Shown in pieces: positions 24,739 through 33,987 of a stretch of DNA of 64,000 nt (positions are counted from its first letter, which is position 1; every line of letters starts with the position of its first letter). The DNA lies in assembly GCA_016794365.1 (NCBI GenBank), contig JAEUKB010000096.1, positions 20,719 to 84,718 on the forward strand, given 5' to 3'. Under the pieces are notes generated by a model. It made no database searches. It had not been told where the DNA came from and saw nothing but the letters and a program-made list of their open reading frames with translations. Made by a program: the position numbers and the translations under genes. This DNA comes from Myxococcales bacterium (GTDB lineage Bacteria; Myxococcota_A; Polyangia; Palsa-1104; JAEUJZ01).

Positions 24739-25737
24739 TCACGGAGTACGCAGCTCACTTTTTCGTCGCAAGCGCAGCATCAGAAGGAATGGCAGACAGA
24801 GCATACTGAGCAGTGCCCAAAGGTGCGCAGCATCCTGATGCGGAGCGCGCTGCGCGGCAGCCTGACAGCCACTGACGACAGAGGGAATCTTGCAGATCTG
24901 CGGATCAGAAAAGGCAGGATGTGTGCTGATGACACCGGCCAAGTCATCGGATGTAGGAATCCTTCGGGAATACTCTCCTGCGACGGACGTGGGATACATT
25001 GCGGCTTGATACGCGCTCTCAGCAGACTGTGAAGTGCGCCGCATGTTGTCCAGCTCTGTACAGGATGGAATGGCTGCACCTTTGTCATCTGTCATGCATG
25101 CGGGAACGGATCCAAAGTCCAAGCTACAGGTGTGATCCAGTCCTTGGACATGACCCAGTTCATGCGTAAGGACATTCCAGAGATCCACCAGTGGACGCTT
25201 TTCTCCGACGGGAAACGGAAGCGAGCCATCGACGAATCGATATCCCACCGCGTTCAGATCGATGTCTGTATCGACAATCTGTCCGTCTTGTTCGGGCTCT
25301 GTTGGCTTGTTTAGGAAGGTAACGGTTGTCACTGCAGTAGCAGCAGGATCGAAGCAGATGGGACTGGAGCTTGCATCTTTGGCCGGACGACACCAGCGCT
25401 CAAAGCGGAACTTGATCGATCCGAGTCTGTCGGTCTGGCTGACCTCTTTGGATTCGCTGGGCGGCAGATAGTACAGACGCAGAAAGCTGGAGGGATCGAG
25501 TCGATCATTCCAGCTCCGAATCGCACCTTGGATCGCATCGAGCACGGCATCGGAAGCCATGTCGGTGCGCAGAAGCTCTGCATCAGGCTGCAAAAAGATA
25601 CAGGTCTGCGCCCAGCGAAGAGGCCGACAGCTTGCTTTGGTTCGGGTGCGAACATACGCACTCGCTTCCATAGGAATCACGGTAGCAATCGATCCAGCCA
25701 GACCACACAGGAGCGAGGCAGCGAGTAGAGCACGCAT
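24739..25737 (-). CDS. secreted matrixin-like metalloprotease with Myxo-CTERM-like tail
   Basis: 332 residues; ATG with GAGGAG upstream. Signal peptide ends near EASAY. The zinc site is HELGHVQGLDH (about 195-205), the extended HExxHxxGxxH of metzincins. The C-terminus has a GC, a short spacer, a hydrophobic helix and RLRRK, which looks like the Myxo-CTERM sorting signal that is processed by a myxosortase-type system. It resembles the myxobacterial secreted matrixin-like proteases. Probably exported, anchored transiently and released at the surface. Divergent from the SRPBCC gene with only 19 bp between starts. Confidence 0.88.
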   Translation of the reverse strand: MRALLAASLLCGLAGSIATVIPMEASAYVRTRTKASCRPLRWAQTCIFLQPDAELLRTDMASDAVLDAIQGAIRSWNDRLDPSSFLRLYYLPPSESKEVSQTDRLGSIKFRFERWCRPAKDASSSPICFDPAATAVTTVTFLNKPTEPEQDGQIVDTDIDLNAVGYRFVDGSLPFPVGEKRPLVDLWNVLTHELGHVQGLDHTCSLDFGSVPACMTDDKGAAIPSCTELDNMRRTSQSAESAYQAAMYPTSVAGEYSRRIPTSDDLAGVISTHPAFSDPQICKIPSVVSGCQAAAQRAPHQDAAHLWALLSMLCLPFLLMLRLRRKSELRTP

Positions 25738-25756
25738 GACAACTCCTCATGTTAGT

Positions 25757-26350
25757 ATGCCTTCGATGTGGACGCATCTACTCGGAGTGATTGTCGCGAG
25801 CGTGCTCGGGCTGAGTGAACCGGAGCTTGCGCAAGCACTACGTGGAGAAGTTCCCACCCGAACAGAGTCGTTTGTCGCAGCCACGGGCAAGGTCGCAGGA
25901 CGAGGTGTGGGTGCAATTGTCATCGACAAGCCGATTGCGCAGACATGGGCCGTGCTTCGTCGCTTCGATGACAAAGCGGAATACATGCCACGACTTGAAA
26001 AAGTGTGGATTCTGTCCGCCGATCCCGATCGCGTGGTGGCGCGCATGCAAGTGAACGCCGCAGTCACCACAGCACGCTACACCGCGATCTTTTCGCTGGA
26101 TTCTGATGCGCATGCGATTCGCTGGACGCTGGACAAGAGCGCACCAGACAACTCGATCGCCGACACAGTAGGAAGCTACGAGCTGCATCCCATCGAAGCA
26201 GACAAGACGCTGGTGGTGTATCGCAGCTTCGTCGATAGCGGACGCTCTGTACCGCGCTTCATTGCGGACTACATGACCCGACGCGCGATTCCCAACTTGC
26301 TGCGCGCGATCAAAAAGCGCATCGAAAGTGACGGAGCCTGGCGAAAGTAG
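25757..26350 (+). CDS. exported SRPBCC/START-fold protein
   Basis: 197 residues from ATG 25757; ATG 25766 is an equal choice. The frame extends upstream but overlaps the divergent protease gene. Residues 1-26 form a signal peptide (ELAQA). The rest is a single START/polyketide-cyclase-like domain: GVGAIVIDKPIAQTWAVL is the typical first strand and helix, and the C-terminal helix is RFIADYMTRRAIPNLLRAIKKR. Such domains bind lipids or other hydrophobic ligands in a deep pocket; ligand unknown. Followed 42 bp later by srkA. Confidence 0.85.
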   Translation: MPSMWTHLLGVIVASVLGLSEPELAQALRGEVPTRTESFVAATGKVAGRGVGAIVIDKPIAQTWAVLRRFDDKAEYMPRLEKVWILSADPDRVVARMQVNAAVTTARYTAIFSLDSDAHAIRWTLDKSAPDNSIADTVGSYELHPIEADKTLVVYRSFVDSGRSVPRFIADYMTRRAIPNLLRAIKKRIESDGAWRK

Positions 26351-26392
26351 CTTTTCTGTCCGGCCCCGCTTTGGCAAAGTCGCGACCATCCG

Positions 26393-27403
26393 ATGCAAGA
26401 CTTCTTTACGCTGACCCCTGATGCTGTGTTGGGAGCTGTCGAACAAGCGCTCGATCCCACGGGATCTGTGCGCGCCACCGGACGCTGTTTTGTTCATGCG
26501 AGCATGGAAAATCGCGTCTACGAAATCGAGCTGGAAGAGCCCCTTTCCGGTGTCGGTTCCAAGGTCATCGCCAAGTTTTATCGTCCCGGTCGCTGGTCTG
26601 AAGCTGCGCTGTTGCAAGAGCATCAGTTTCTGCAAGAGCTACAAGAAGCAGAAGTGCCGGTTGTACAGCCCATTGCGATGGCGGGAGCGAGCGGACAGAC
26701 TCTGCATAAGACACCTTTCGGAGTCTTCTTTTCGCTGTTTCCCAAAGTCTCTGGTCGCGTCGAAGAAGAGCTGCAAGATGATCAGCTTCTGCAAGTGGGA
26801 AGACTGCTGGCGCGACTTCACAATGTCGGTGCGCAGCACGCAGCGGAGCATCGTCCTATGCTGACTCCGAACCAGTACGGACAGCCCGCGCTGCAAGCGC
26901 TTAAAGACAGTCAGCTCGTCGATGTTCAGCTCTGGAATCGTTATCAGCGCGCGGCAGAAGCGCTCATCCGATTGGCGATTCCGCTGTGGGAATCGATTCC
27001 GCTTCATCGCGTTCACGGAGACTGTCACGGTGGCAACTTGCTGTGGCAAAAGAGCGGTCCGGTGTTTCTGGACTTCGATGACATGATGACCGCACCCGCT
27101 GCGCAAGATCTGTGGATGGTGGTGCGCGGCAGAGACGATGAAGCCCGACAGCAGCGCGCGATCATCTTGGATGGTTATCAGCAGATTCGATCGTTTGAGC
27201 TGCGACAGCTTCGCTTGATTGAAGCGCTACGCGGTCTGCGAATGCTTCACTACGCAGGCTGGGTGGCTCGACGGTATGCCGATCCAATCTTTGAGAGAAC
27301 GTTCCCCGACTTCACCTCGTATTCACACTGGATGGATGAAGTCACCAGTCTCGAAGAACAGGTTGAATTGGTACACGAAGCGCACACGACTTTCCTACAA
27401 TAG
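26393..27403 (+). CDS. srkA: stress response kinase A, SrkA/YihE family
   Basis: 336 residues, close to the family's usual 328. Aminoglycoside-phosphotransferase fold: Lys in VIAKFYRPGRW, catalytic loop HRVHGDCHGGNLLW (about 203-216) and metal site FLDFDDM (about 223-229). In Enterobacteria the protein protects against stress-induced death; it phosphorylates protein Ser/Thr. The residues needed for activity are all present. Followed by tesB after 22 bp on the same strand. Confidence 0.93.
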   Translation: MQDFFTLTPDAVLGAVEQALDPTGSVRATGRCFVHASMENRVYEIELEEPLSGVGSKVIAKFYRPGRWSEAALLQEHQFLQELQEAEVPVVQPIAMAGASGQTLHKTPFGVFFSLFPKVSGRVEEELQDDQLLQVGRLLARLHNVGAQHAAEHRPMLTPNQYGQPALQALKDSQLVDVQLWNRYQRAAEALIRLAIPLWESIPLHRVHGDCHGGNLLWQKSGPVFLDFDDMMTAPAAQDLWMVVRGRDDEARQQRAIILDGYQQIRSFELRQLRLIEALRGLRMLHYAGWVARRYADPIFERTFPDFTSYSHWMDEVTSLEEQVELVHEAHTTFLQ

Positions 27404-27425
27404 GATCCCGTTTTTTGGAGCAGAC

Positions 27426-28295
27426 ATGACCCGTGTACTCAATGAACTGGTGACACTCCTGGCGCTGGAAAAGATCGAGGAGGATCTCTTCCGTGGTCAA
27501 AGTCAGGATCTCGGCTGGGGCCAAGTGTTCGGCGGACAAGTGCTGGGACAAGCGCTCAGCGCAGCGGTTCAGACCGTTCCGTCCGATCGTCACGTACACT
27601 CCCTTCATGCGTATTTTTTGCGACTAGGCGACGCACACAAGCCGATTGTCTACAGCGTCGATCGAACCCGCGATGGACAGAGCTTTAGCACCCGCAGCAT
27701 CTTGGCCGTACAGAGTGGCAAGCCGATCTTCCAGATGCTCGCGTCGTTTCAGGTTGAAGAGCCAGGCATCGATCACGCAGAGCCGATGACGCAGACGGTG
27801 GGCCCGGACGGACTCCTTTCCGAGCGCGAGCTGTGGATGAAGTACGCCGAAAGACTGCCTGAAAAGATTCGGACGCGCGCCACCGCAGAGCGTCCGATTG
27901 AGCTTCGTCCCGTCGATCCCGTCCATCCCTTTGCACCAGAGAAGCGCGCTCCAGAGTCCGCAGTCTGGGTACGAACCGCAGCAGCACTTCCAGATGATCC
28001 AGCTCTGCATCGGTACTTGCTGGCGTACTGCTCGGACTTTGCATTCCTTCCGACCGCGCTTCGTCCGCACGGACTGACCTGGGTGAGCCCCGGTATGCAG
28101 ATCGCGAGCATCGATCACGCCATGTGGTTTCATCGTCCGTTCCGAATGGATGACTGGCTGCTGCATGTGATGCACAGTCCGTCGGCATCGGGAGCGCGCG
28201 GCATGGTTCGCGGCAGCGTCTTTTCCAGCGATGGACGACTGGTCGCATCGACCGCGCAAGAAGGACTCATTCGCTTCCGATCCGGTCGCGAGTAA
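27426..28295 (+). CDS. tesB: acyl-CoA thioesterase II
   Basis: 289 residues from ATG 27426 (TGGAGC upstream); the frame is open further left but that part overlaps srkA. Double hot-dog fold: N-terminal repeat with GQVFGGQVLGQAL and SLHAYFLRLGD, and C-terminal repeat with SIDHAMWFHRPF, which carries the catalytic Asp. Length and motifs match TesB (286 residues in E. coli). It hydrolyses medium- to long-chain acyl-CoA in the cytosol. Probably co-transcribed with srkA. Confidence 0.95.
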   Translation: MTRVLNELVTLLALEKIEEDLFRGQSQDLGWGQVFGGQVLGQALSAAVQTVPSDRHVHSLHAYFLRLGDAHKPIVYSVDRTRDGQSFSTRSILAVQSGKPIFQMLASFQVEEPGIDHAEPMTQTVGPDGLLSERELWMKYAERLPEKIRTRATAERPIELRPVDPVHPFAPEKRAPESAVWVRTAAALPDDPALHRYLLAYCSDFAFLPTALRPHGLTWVSPGMQIASIDHAMWFHRPFRMDDWLLHVMHSPSASGARGMVRGSVFSSDGRLVASTAQEGLIRFRSGRE

Positions 28296-28370
28296 CGCAT
28301 CGTCCTACATCCCGCCGACGCACATCGAAGCCGAGCAGAACCGCGCAGGACCATGTACACTAGCTTGAAT

Positions 28371-29123
28371 ATGAAACAGCTCTCTGCCCTTGGCCTCCTG
28401 CTCTGTGGCTCTCTGTTCTGCGAACGCCCTGCCCTTGCGCAGCTCGCACCCCTTGATCCAGGAGCGATTGCGCCACCGCCCGCGACGCCGTCCCAGCCAG
28501 TGCAGAGTCCACCTCAGGTCGATCCTCCGCAGCCTGTGACTGTGATAGCGCCGGCAGCACCAGCCCCCGTCACGTCGCCGCTCACGACGATGCGACATGC
28601 GCCGCGCGTGATGAGCCTGACCGCAGGCTACGCCTACACACCGCTTAGCTATCTTCCCCTAAGCGCCAGCGTTCCCGACGGAAAATATCGCAATCACGGC
28701 CTGCGGATTGACTGGAAAGCGGGCTGGCAAGTCGGCGGATTTCTGTCCGGCTGGGGCTCCTATGTCGGCTTCTTTGCGGGCTTCTTCTACAACTTTGGAC
28801 AAGAAGTCGCCGACAACCTCGGGCTAAACTACGGAATCTTCGCCAAGCACACCATCTTCCCTGGTCGTCGCTGGCGTCCCTATCTAGCGTACGGACTCGG
28901 TGCGATTCAGGTCTGGATCCGCGAGCGCGAAGGTCGCGGCATCGGTCACGTTACGCGCTTGTCGATCGGCATGGACGCCAAAGTCAGCGAGCGCGTTGCC
29001 ATCGAGTTCGACGCGTCCTATCAGTTCAACATCATGCCGAGCTTTGCCGTCGATGGAGCCGCTCCGCGCAGCTACGACTTCCACTCCATCAGCTTCACAA
29101 CTGGCATCTGGTACGGTCGCTAG
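28371..29123 (+). CDS. outer-membrane beta-barrel-like protein
   Basis: 250 residues from ATG 28371. Signal peptide ending ALAQ (about residue 23), a Pro/Ala-rich linker of about 55 residues, then an eight-strand-like barrel region with aromatic-rich strands (YVGFFAGFFYNFG, GLNYGIFAKH, FTTGIWYGR). The final Arg rather than Phe or Trp is unusual but the penultimate residues are aromatic. No family name can be given with confidence. It probably follows tesB with its own promoter (75 bp gap). Confidence 0.75.
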   Translation: MKQLSALGLLLCGSLFCERPALAQLAPLDPGAIAPPPATPSQPVQSPPQVDPPQPVTVIAPAAPAPVTSPLTTMRHAPRVMSLTAGYAYTPLSYLPLSASVPDGKYRNHGLRIDWKAGWQVGGFLSGWGSYVGFFAGFFYNFGQEVADNLGLNYGIFAKHTIFPGRRWRPYLAYGLGAIQVWIREREGRGIGHVTRLSIGMDAKVSERVAIEFDASYQFNIMPSFAVDGAAPRSYDFHSISFTTGIWYGR

Positions 29124-29189
29124 CGTAGCCGCGCCGCAACCTTCCTATCGGACCGGCTGCGAGCTTCTACGACGGCTACTTTGACGCGA

Positions 29190-29777
29190 CTACTTGGCGA
29201 GCTGCTTTTCCAGAAAGTGCAGCCGATCGTTTCCCCAAAACAGCTCCCCATCCACAATCATCGCAGGAGCCCCAAACACTCCTTTGCCAATCGCTTCATC
29301 AGTGTAGGCACGGAGCTTGTCTTTGACCGCGCTGGTTTCCGTCGCTGCCATCAGCTCATCAGCAGGCAGTCCGGCTTCTGTCACGAGCGCATGTAGGACC
29401 GCATCACTGGAGATGTCCAGATCGCGCTCCCACATTCCGGAAAACAGCTTGCTCGCCAGCTCGGCGCTGCGTCCGTGCGCTTCCGCCGCGATCACCAAGC
29501 GCATGCCGCGAATCGTAGGAAGAGGAAAGCGACTCGACATCTGAAACGGAACGCCATACTGCTCGGCCCAGCGCAGCAAGTCTTTGATCATGTACTGCGC
29601 TTTGGGAATGCAGACCGCTGGCATCACGTTGCCCTGCGCTTTGAACACCGCAGCCAGAACCAACGGCTTATATGCGACAGAGGCTCCGTATTTGGCTGCC
29701 AGCGACGGAAGCTGCGTGGCCGCGAAGTACGAATAGGGAGACGACAGGTCGAAGTAAAAGTCGATGTGCTTTGCCAT
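29190..29777 (-). CDS. DsbA-family isomerase, HCCA isomerase / kappa-GST type
   Basis: 195 residues from ATG 29777, with GAAAGAGAG upstream. The thioredoxin fold starts FYFDLSSPYSYFA, where Ser replaces the CxxC cysteines as in 2-hydroxychromene-2-carboxylate isomerases and kappa GSTs. The helical insert runs from about 70 to 140. GVFGAPAMIVDGELFWGNDRL near the end is the conserved cis-Pro and ligand region. It may use glutathione; the natural substrate is unknown. The gene lies 26 bp downstream of the membrane protein gene on the same strand. Confidence 0.9.
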   Translation of the reverse strand: MAKHIDFYFDLSSPYSYFAATQLPSLAAKYGASVAYKPLVLAAVFKAQGNVMPAVCIPKAQYMIKDLLRWAEQYGVPFQMSSRFPLPTIRGMRLVIAAEAHGRSAELASKLFSGMWERDLDISSDAVLHALVTEAGLPADELMAATETSAVKDKLRAYTDEAIGKGVFGAPAMIVDGELFWGNDRLHFLEKQLAK

Positions 29778-29803
29778 GCTCTCTTTCCTATCACAAGCGT
29801 GCG

Positions 29804-31393
29804 TCATCTGACTTCGCTGCGCAGCGGTGGCTCTTCAGAAAGTCCCTGAAACAGAGACAGACAGTCTCTGCGAACGGCCAGGCGCAGCGGATTCCCAACA
29901 CCGATGTCAGCGCGATAAAATCCATACTCAGGATGACTCTTTATCGATGAAGCGATGCCGCGCAGAGTCGGATGCTCACAGTACACGCGCGGATCTTCAG
30001 CGGGAGAGTCACACACCACCAGCAGGATCGCGCAGGTTCCTTCCGCAATCGCAATCTCCGTCGCTGCGAAACCCCACGGTTCCGATCCCCTAACCATCGG
30101 AAGTGTACCAATTTTTTGATGCGCAAGACCCATCAGATCCACGGTCTTGCGATCCGCAAAGTAGGGAATGAAGCCAGCCGGAGCGACCGCAATCGTCGCA
30201 TCAGGAGCGCTATGGGAATGAAGCCACTCACCTGCGGACTTTCGCCAGCGACTACACGGCGCATCACCTTCTGGAGCCAGCGCCCACGCAGACTGCGAAA
30301 CACACAGCGCCAGCAGCGAAAGGAGGACTCCGTTTCGCGTTCCTTTGGGAATCCGCACCGTGACCACCAAGCGTCCCAGGACCAGCAGCGTACACGCGAA
30401 CGGCCAGATCAGGAATCGACCGCGCGACAGCTCATCTCCGCCAAGCAGAGATAGCTCTGCCAGCGTCGCACACAAGGTTCCAAAGCTCAGCAGCGCGACC
30501 GGATCTTGAATCAGCTCGCTGCGCCAGGTCTTGCGCAGCACTGCCGCCAGGATCAGCCACAGAAGCACAAGCTGCGGCGCATCGTGCAGGACATAGCGAC
30601 CAAAGCGCAGCACGTTCCTTGGTTCAATCCGAAACTTGGTCGCAACCGGAACCGCAACAGAGACTCCGTAGGACCAGCGATTGAGCGCGATGTAGACCAA
30701 AATGCCCATCATACAAGACACAACCACGACGGGAATCAGCCGTCGCGCGCGCGCATTCCAAACAAATAGACAGCACAGTCCCCCCAACAGCTGAAGCGGC
30801 AGATCGGGACGAACCAGCGGACTGACTACGCCCAGCAGCACCGCTGTCAGCAGCTCTGCTTCCTGAAGCGGAGGACTCACCGACTTTTCGCAGGCACGAC
30901 CCACCACCGAGACAAAGTGAAGTCCCAGACACAGCGCCAGCGTGGTTTCCAGACCAGCACTGCTCCACAGCACCAGCGGAGGAAACGTCGCCAGCAGTGC
31001 CACCGCCACAAGCAGTCGCTTGAGGTTCAGCGTGCTCCACAGCGTCACTGTTACCAGCAGCACCGACAGGACGCCGAAGCAGGTTCCGAGCAGCCGGGCC
31101 GCGTCTTCAATAGGCAGTCCCAGCGACGACAGTAGCCGCAGCAGATACGCCCACAGCACCGAGCTATGCGCCTGCACCGGATGCCAGACATCCCAGATCA
31201 TCCCGAGCCCGCGCCTGTGCTGTAGGACATGTCGAAACAAGATGTAGGCGTCATCCGCCAGATAGTCGAGCTGACGACCCGCAGCAACGAGCCAGACCGC
31301 CACCACGATCAGGATCGAGGAAAGGAGCAGCGGAAGCTGACGACGACCTCCGCTCTTGGCTGAAGCAACGACGCTATGTTGCGAGCTAGACAC
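29804..31393 (-). CDS. GT-C-type polytopic membrane glycosyltransferase-like protein
   Basis: 529 residues from GTG 31393 with GGAG just upstream. About ten hydrophobic helices. The first external loop has YLADDAYILFRHVLQHRRG, an Asp-Asp pair followed by a pattern typical of GT-C enzymes that use polyprenyl-phosphate sugars (similar to ArnT- or AftB-like proteins). The C-terminal 130 residues form a soluble extracytoplasmic domain (ATIAVAPAGFIPYFADRKTVD). The acceptor and sugar are unknown. It precedes the isomerase gene on the same strand. Confidence 0.8.
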   Translation of the reverse strand: MSSSQHSVVASAKSGGRRQLPLLLSSILIVVAVWLVAAGRQLDYLADDAYILFRHVLQHRRGLGMIWDVWHPVQAHSSVLWAYLLRLLSSLGLPIEDAARLLGTCFGVLSVLLVTVTLWSTLNLKRLLVAVALLATFPPLVLWSSAGLETTLALCLGLHFVSVVGRACEKSVSPPLQEAELLTAVLLGVVSPLVRPDLPLQLLGGLCCLFVWNARARRLIPVVVVSCMMGILVYIALNRWSYGVSVAVPVATKFRIEPRNVLRFGRYVLHDAPQLVLLWLILAAVLRKTWRSELIQDPVALLSFGTLCATLAELSLLGGDELSRGRFLIWPFACTLLVLGRLVVTVRIPKGTRNGVLLSLLALCVSQSAWALAPEGDAPCSRWRKSAGEWLHSHSAPDATIAVAPAGFIPYFADRKTVDLMGLAHQKIGTLPMVRGSEPWGFAATEIAIAEGTCAILLVVCDSPAEDPRVYCEHPTLRGIASSIKSHPEYGFYRADIGVGNPLRLAVRRDCLSLFQGLSEEPPLRSEVR

Positions 31394-31457
31394 GAGACTC
31401 CGCGCAGACGGATGAAGAGGTGAAACAGACCAGTGGGAAGCGCACGCGAAGAAGCGG

Positions 31458-32021
31458 TTAGGAACCCTTGGCTTCGTCGATCAGCAACTTCAGCTTATCG
31501 AGCGCGCTCTTGCGCTCTGCATCGGAAAGCTGACCTTTGTACAGATAGCGCAGGACTCCCTTTTTATCGACGAACAGCACGACGGACTTGTCGTTACAGT
31601 CGCCCAAGTTCCACGCTTTGGCGAGCAGCAGATCGGGATCGGTCAGGATCGTGGTGCCGTACTTGTCGATCTTTTTGCGCACGACGCGACGGATGATCCA
31701 GTTGGGCTTGCCCGGCGCATCCTTCATGTTGGCGACGCCCATCGACTGAAAGACATCTTTGGGAAGGTTCGCAGCCTTTACATCGTCAGCAAACTTGTCG
31801 TTCTGATCGGCCTCATCGGGGTCGGTGTACATGATGAGAAGGACTTTGTTGCCCCACTCAGGCAGCTTGGCTGGCTGATCCTTGGCGTCACGGACTTCAG
31901 GATTTTCCAGCTTGTCGCCAGCTTTGGGCTCTGCAAAGGCCGAGCCGGGGAACGCAAGCAGCGACGAAAACATCAGCGCCGACAGAGCACCATGGACAAA
32001 GCGATTTTCGCGGTTCTTCAC
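31458..32021 (-). CDS. YtfJ-like exported thioredoxin-fold protein
   Basis: 187 residues from GTG 32021. An ATG at 32036 lies in frame, but then the strong GAGGAG would be inside the gene; with GTG the spacing to it is correct, so the GTG is preferred. Signal peptide ends SAFAEP. The domain begins AGDKLENPEVRD, keeps MYTDPDEADQN and ends with VVLFVDKKGVLRYLYKGQLS, as in YtfJ proteins, which have a thioredoxin-like fold without a CxxC. Periplasmic; function poorly known. Confidence 0.85.
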   Translation of the reverse strand: MKNRENRFVHGALSALMFSSLLAFPGSAFAEPKAGDKLENPEVRDAKDQPAKLPEWGNKVLLIMYTDPDEADQNDKFADDVKAANLPKDVFQSMGVANMKDAPGKPNWIIRRVVRKKIDKYGTTILTDPDLLLAKAWNLGDCNDKSVVLFVDKKGVLRYLYKGQLSDAERKSALDKLKLLIDEAKGS

Positions 32022-32145
32022 GGGCCAACTCCTCATGTGACTGTCACAAGCTTTGTAGCGTAGCGGATTAGTCTACGGAGATCGAAGCGCTTGCGCTGCT
32101 TTTTCCAGCGGTCCGCACGTTGCTGAGGTGATAGAAGGAGCCGAC

Positions 32146-33966
32146 ATGTCAAACGGTCCTTCCGCACAACACAGCCCGGCTTCGGCATCTGGTTTCTCCG
32201 CTTCTGACTCACTGGGTTCCGCTCGTCACAGGGCAAGACGATCGAAGACGCTTGGATCTTCTCTGCTGCTGGTTGCGACACTGCTTGGATCGGGACACGT
32301 CCACAGTGCGACGCAGCCACCGACAGTGCAGCGCAGTGCAGCCAGCCAACAGTTTGCGTCGCTCGTCGATGACTTCGTGTCACAGCTGGGCAAGCACTAT
32401 CCGACGGAAGCCACCGATCTGGGCCTGCATCAGTTCGATCATGAGCTGGAAGATCTGAGCCCAAGCGGTGTGCAAAAGACGCTGAGCTGGCTTGCGACGT
32501 GGGACGCTCGGCTGGCAGCGCTCGACAAGAGCAAGCTGCTCGACGAAGAACGGTTTGATCTTCAGCTTTTACGCCACTCGCTTTTGACGCGACGCTTTGT
32601 GCTGACCGAGCTGCCGGAACATCGTCGCCGACCGCTGGCTTATTCGGCGCTGGCGTCGGAATGCGTCAATCAGCTGCTGAAGCGAAACTTTGCGCCGCTT
32701 GAGGTGCGAATGAAGGCAGCGATCTCGCGACTGCGCAGAGCGAGCGCGCTCATCGACTTGGCACCAAAGAACCTGGATCAGCTCTCGGTTGCGTCGGTGG
32801 AAGTGACCCTGCGTACGCTGCCCGCGACGATTGCGTTCTTTCGCAGCGACGTGGTGAAAGCGTTTTCAGAGATCCGCGATCCAGCACTTCAAGCGCAGCT
32901 ACACGAGGCAAGCTCGGCTATTGTGTCGTCGCTGGAGCGCTTTGGAGACTTCCTACGTAAAGACGGAAAAGCGAAGGCGTCACCGCAGTTTGCGCTGGGT
33001 CCAGCACTGTTTCAGCGTGCGCTGTTTGCGGAAGAGATGATCGAGACGCCCACGTCGGAGCTGCTTCAGCAAGCAGAGGCCGAGCTTCAGCGCCTGCGCA
33101 GTGAGTTCCAGAAGACCGCCGCGCTGATCGATCCAACGCGCAGCGCTCACGAAACCCAGACGCTGGTTAGCCAAGATCATCCGAAGACCGCAGAGCTGAT
33201 TGACTACACCGCATCGAGGCTGGCTCAGCAGCGCAAGTTCTTGATCGACAAGCAGATCGTGACGGTTCCGTCGGATGTGCTGCCGCTGGTCCGAGAGACT
33301 CCGCCGTTTATGCGTGCGACGACGCTGGCATCGATGGATACGCCGGGTCCGTACGAAAAAACGAGCGAAGCGTACTACTACATCACGCTCCCGGAGCCGA
33401 GCTGGCCGCCGGGTGAAGCGGAAGACTTTCTGCGTGGCGCACACAACCGACCACTCATTGATGTGGTGGCGATTCACGAAGCGTTTCCCGGTCACTACAT
33501 CCAGTACTTGTGGCTCGGCAAGCTGAGCAAAGTGAAGCAAGTGGCGCAGGTGCGATCGAACTCAGAAGGCTGGGCGCACTACACCGAAGAGATGATGATG
33601 CAGCAAGGCTATAGCAGCGATCCGAAGGTGCGGCTGATGCAGCTTCAAGATGCGCTGCTACGAGCGGCTCGCTTTGTCGCGGGAATTCGCATGCACTGTC
33701 ACGGGATGACGCAAGCGCAAGCGGAAGAGTTCTTCGTCAAAGAAGGACTTCAGATGAAGACGGTGGCCGAGCTGGAAGCGCGTCGTGGCACGCAAGATCC
33801 GCTCTATGTGGTCTACACGTACGGAAAGCTCCAGATCATGAAGCTGCGGCAGGACTACAAAGCGCAGCAAGGAAGCGCCTACAGCCTGAAGAGCTTCCAT
33901 GACACGCTGCTCGGATTTGGGCGCGCGCCCCTGGGACTGATTCGTCAGGTTATGCTCAAAAAGTAA
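32146..33966 (+). CDS. DUF885 family metallopeptidase-like protein
   Basis: 606 residues from ATG 32146, with a strong GAAGGAG upstream. A basic leader and hydrophobic stretch (about 30-52) indicate export, ending near HSAT. The rest is helical with the zinc-binding HEAFPGHYIQYL (about 450) and a downstream Glu in SEGWAHYTEEMMM, the typical DUF885 active-site signature. Family members are predicted to cleave short peptides. Followed 22 bp later by the enoyl-CoA hydratase gene. Confidence 0.93.
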   Translation: MSNGPSAQHSPASASGFSASDSLGSARHRARRSKTLGSSLLLVATLLGSGHVHSATQPPTVQRSAASQQFASLVDDFVSQLGKHYPTEATDLGLHQFDHELEDLSPSGVQKTLSWLATWDARLAALDKSKLLDEERFDLQLLRHSLLTRRFVLTELPEHRRRPLAYSALASECVNQLLKRNFAPLEVRMKAAISRLRRASALIDLAPKNLDQLSVASVEVTLRTLPATIAFFRSDVVKAFSEIRDPALQAQLHEASSAIVSSLERFGDFLRKDGKAKASPQFALGPALFQRALFAEEMIETPTSELLQQAEAELQRLRSEFQKTAALIDPTRSAHETQTLVSQDHPKTAELIDYTASRLAQQRKFLIDKQIVTVPSDVLPLVRETPPFMRATTLASMDTPGPYEKTSEAYYYITLPEPSWPPGEAEDFLRGAHNRPLIDVVAIHEAFPGHYIQYLWLGKLSKVKQVAQVRSNSEGWAHYTEEMMMQQGYSSDPKVRLMQLQDALLRAARFVAGIRMHCHGMTQAQAEEFFVKEGLQMKTVAELEARRGTQDPLYVVYTYGKLQIMKLRQDYKAQQGSAYSLKSFHDTLLGFGRAPLGLIRQVMLKK

Positions 33967-33987
33967 GTGTCAGGGGGAGTCTTGGAG

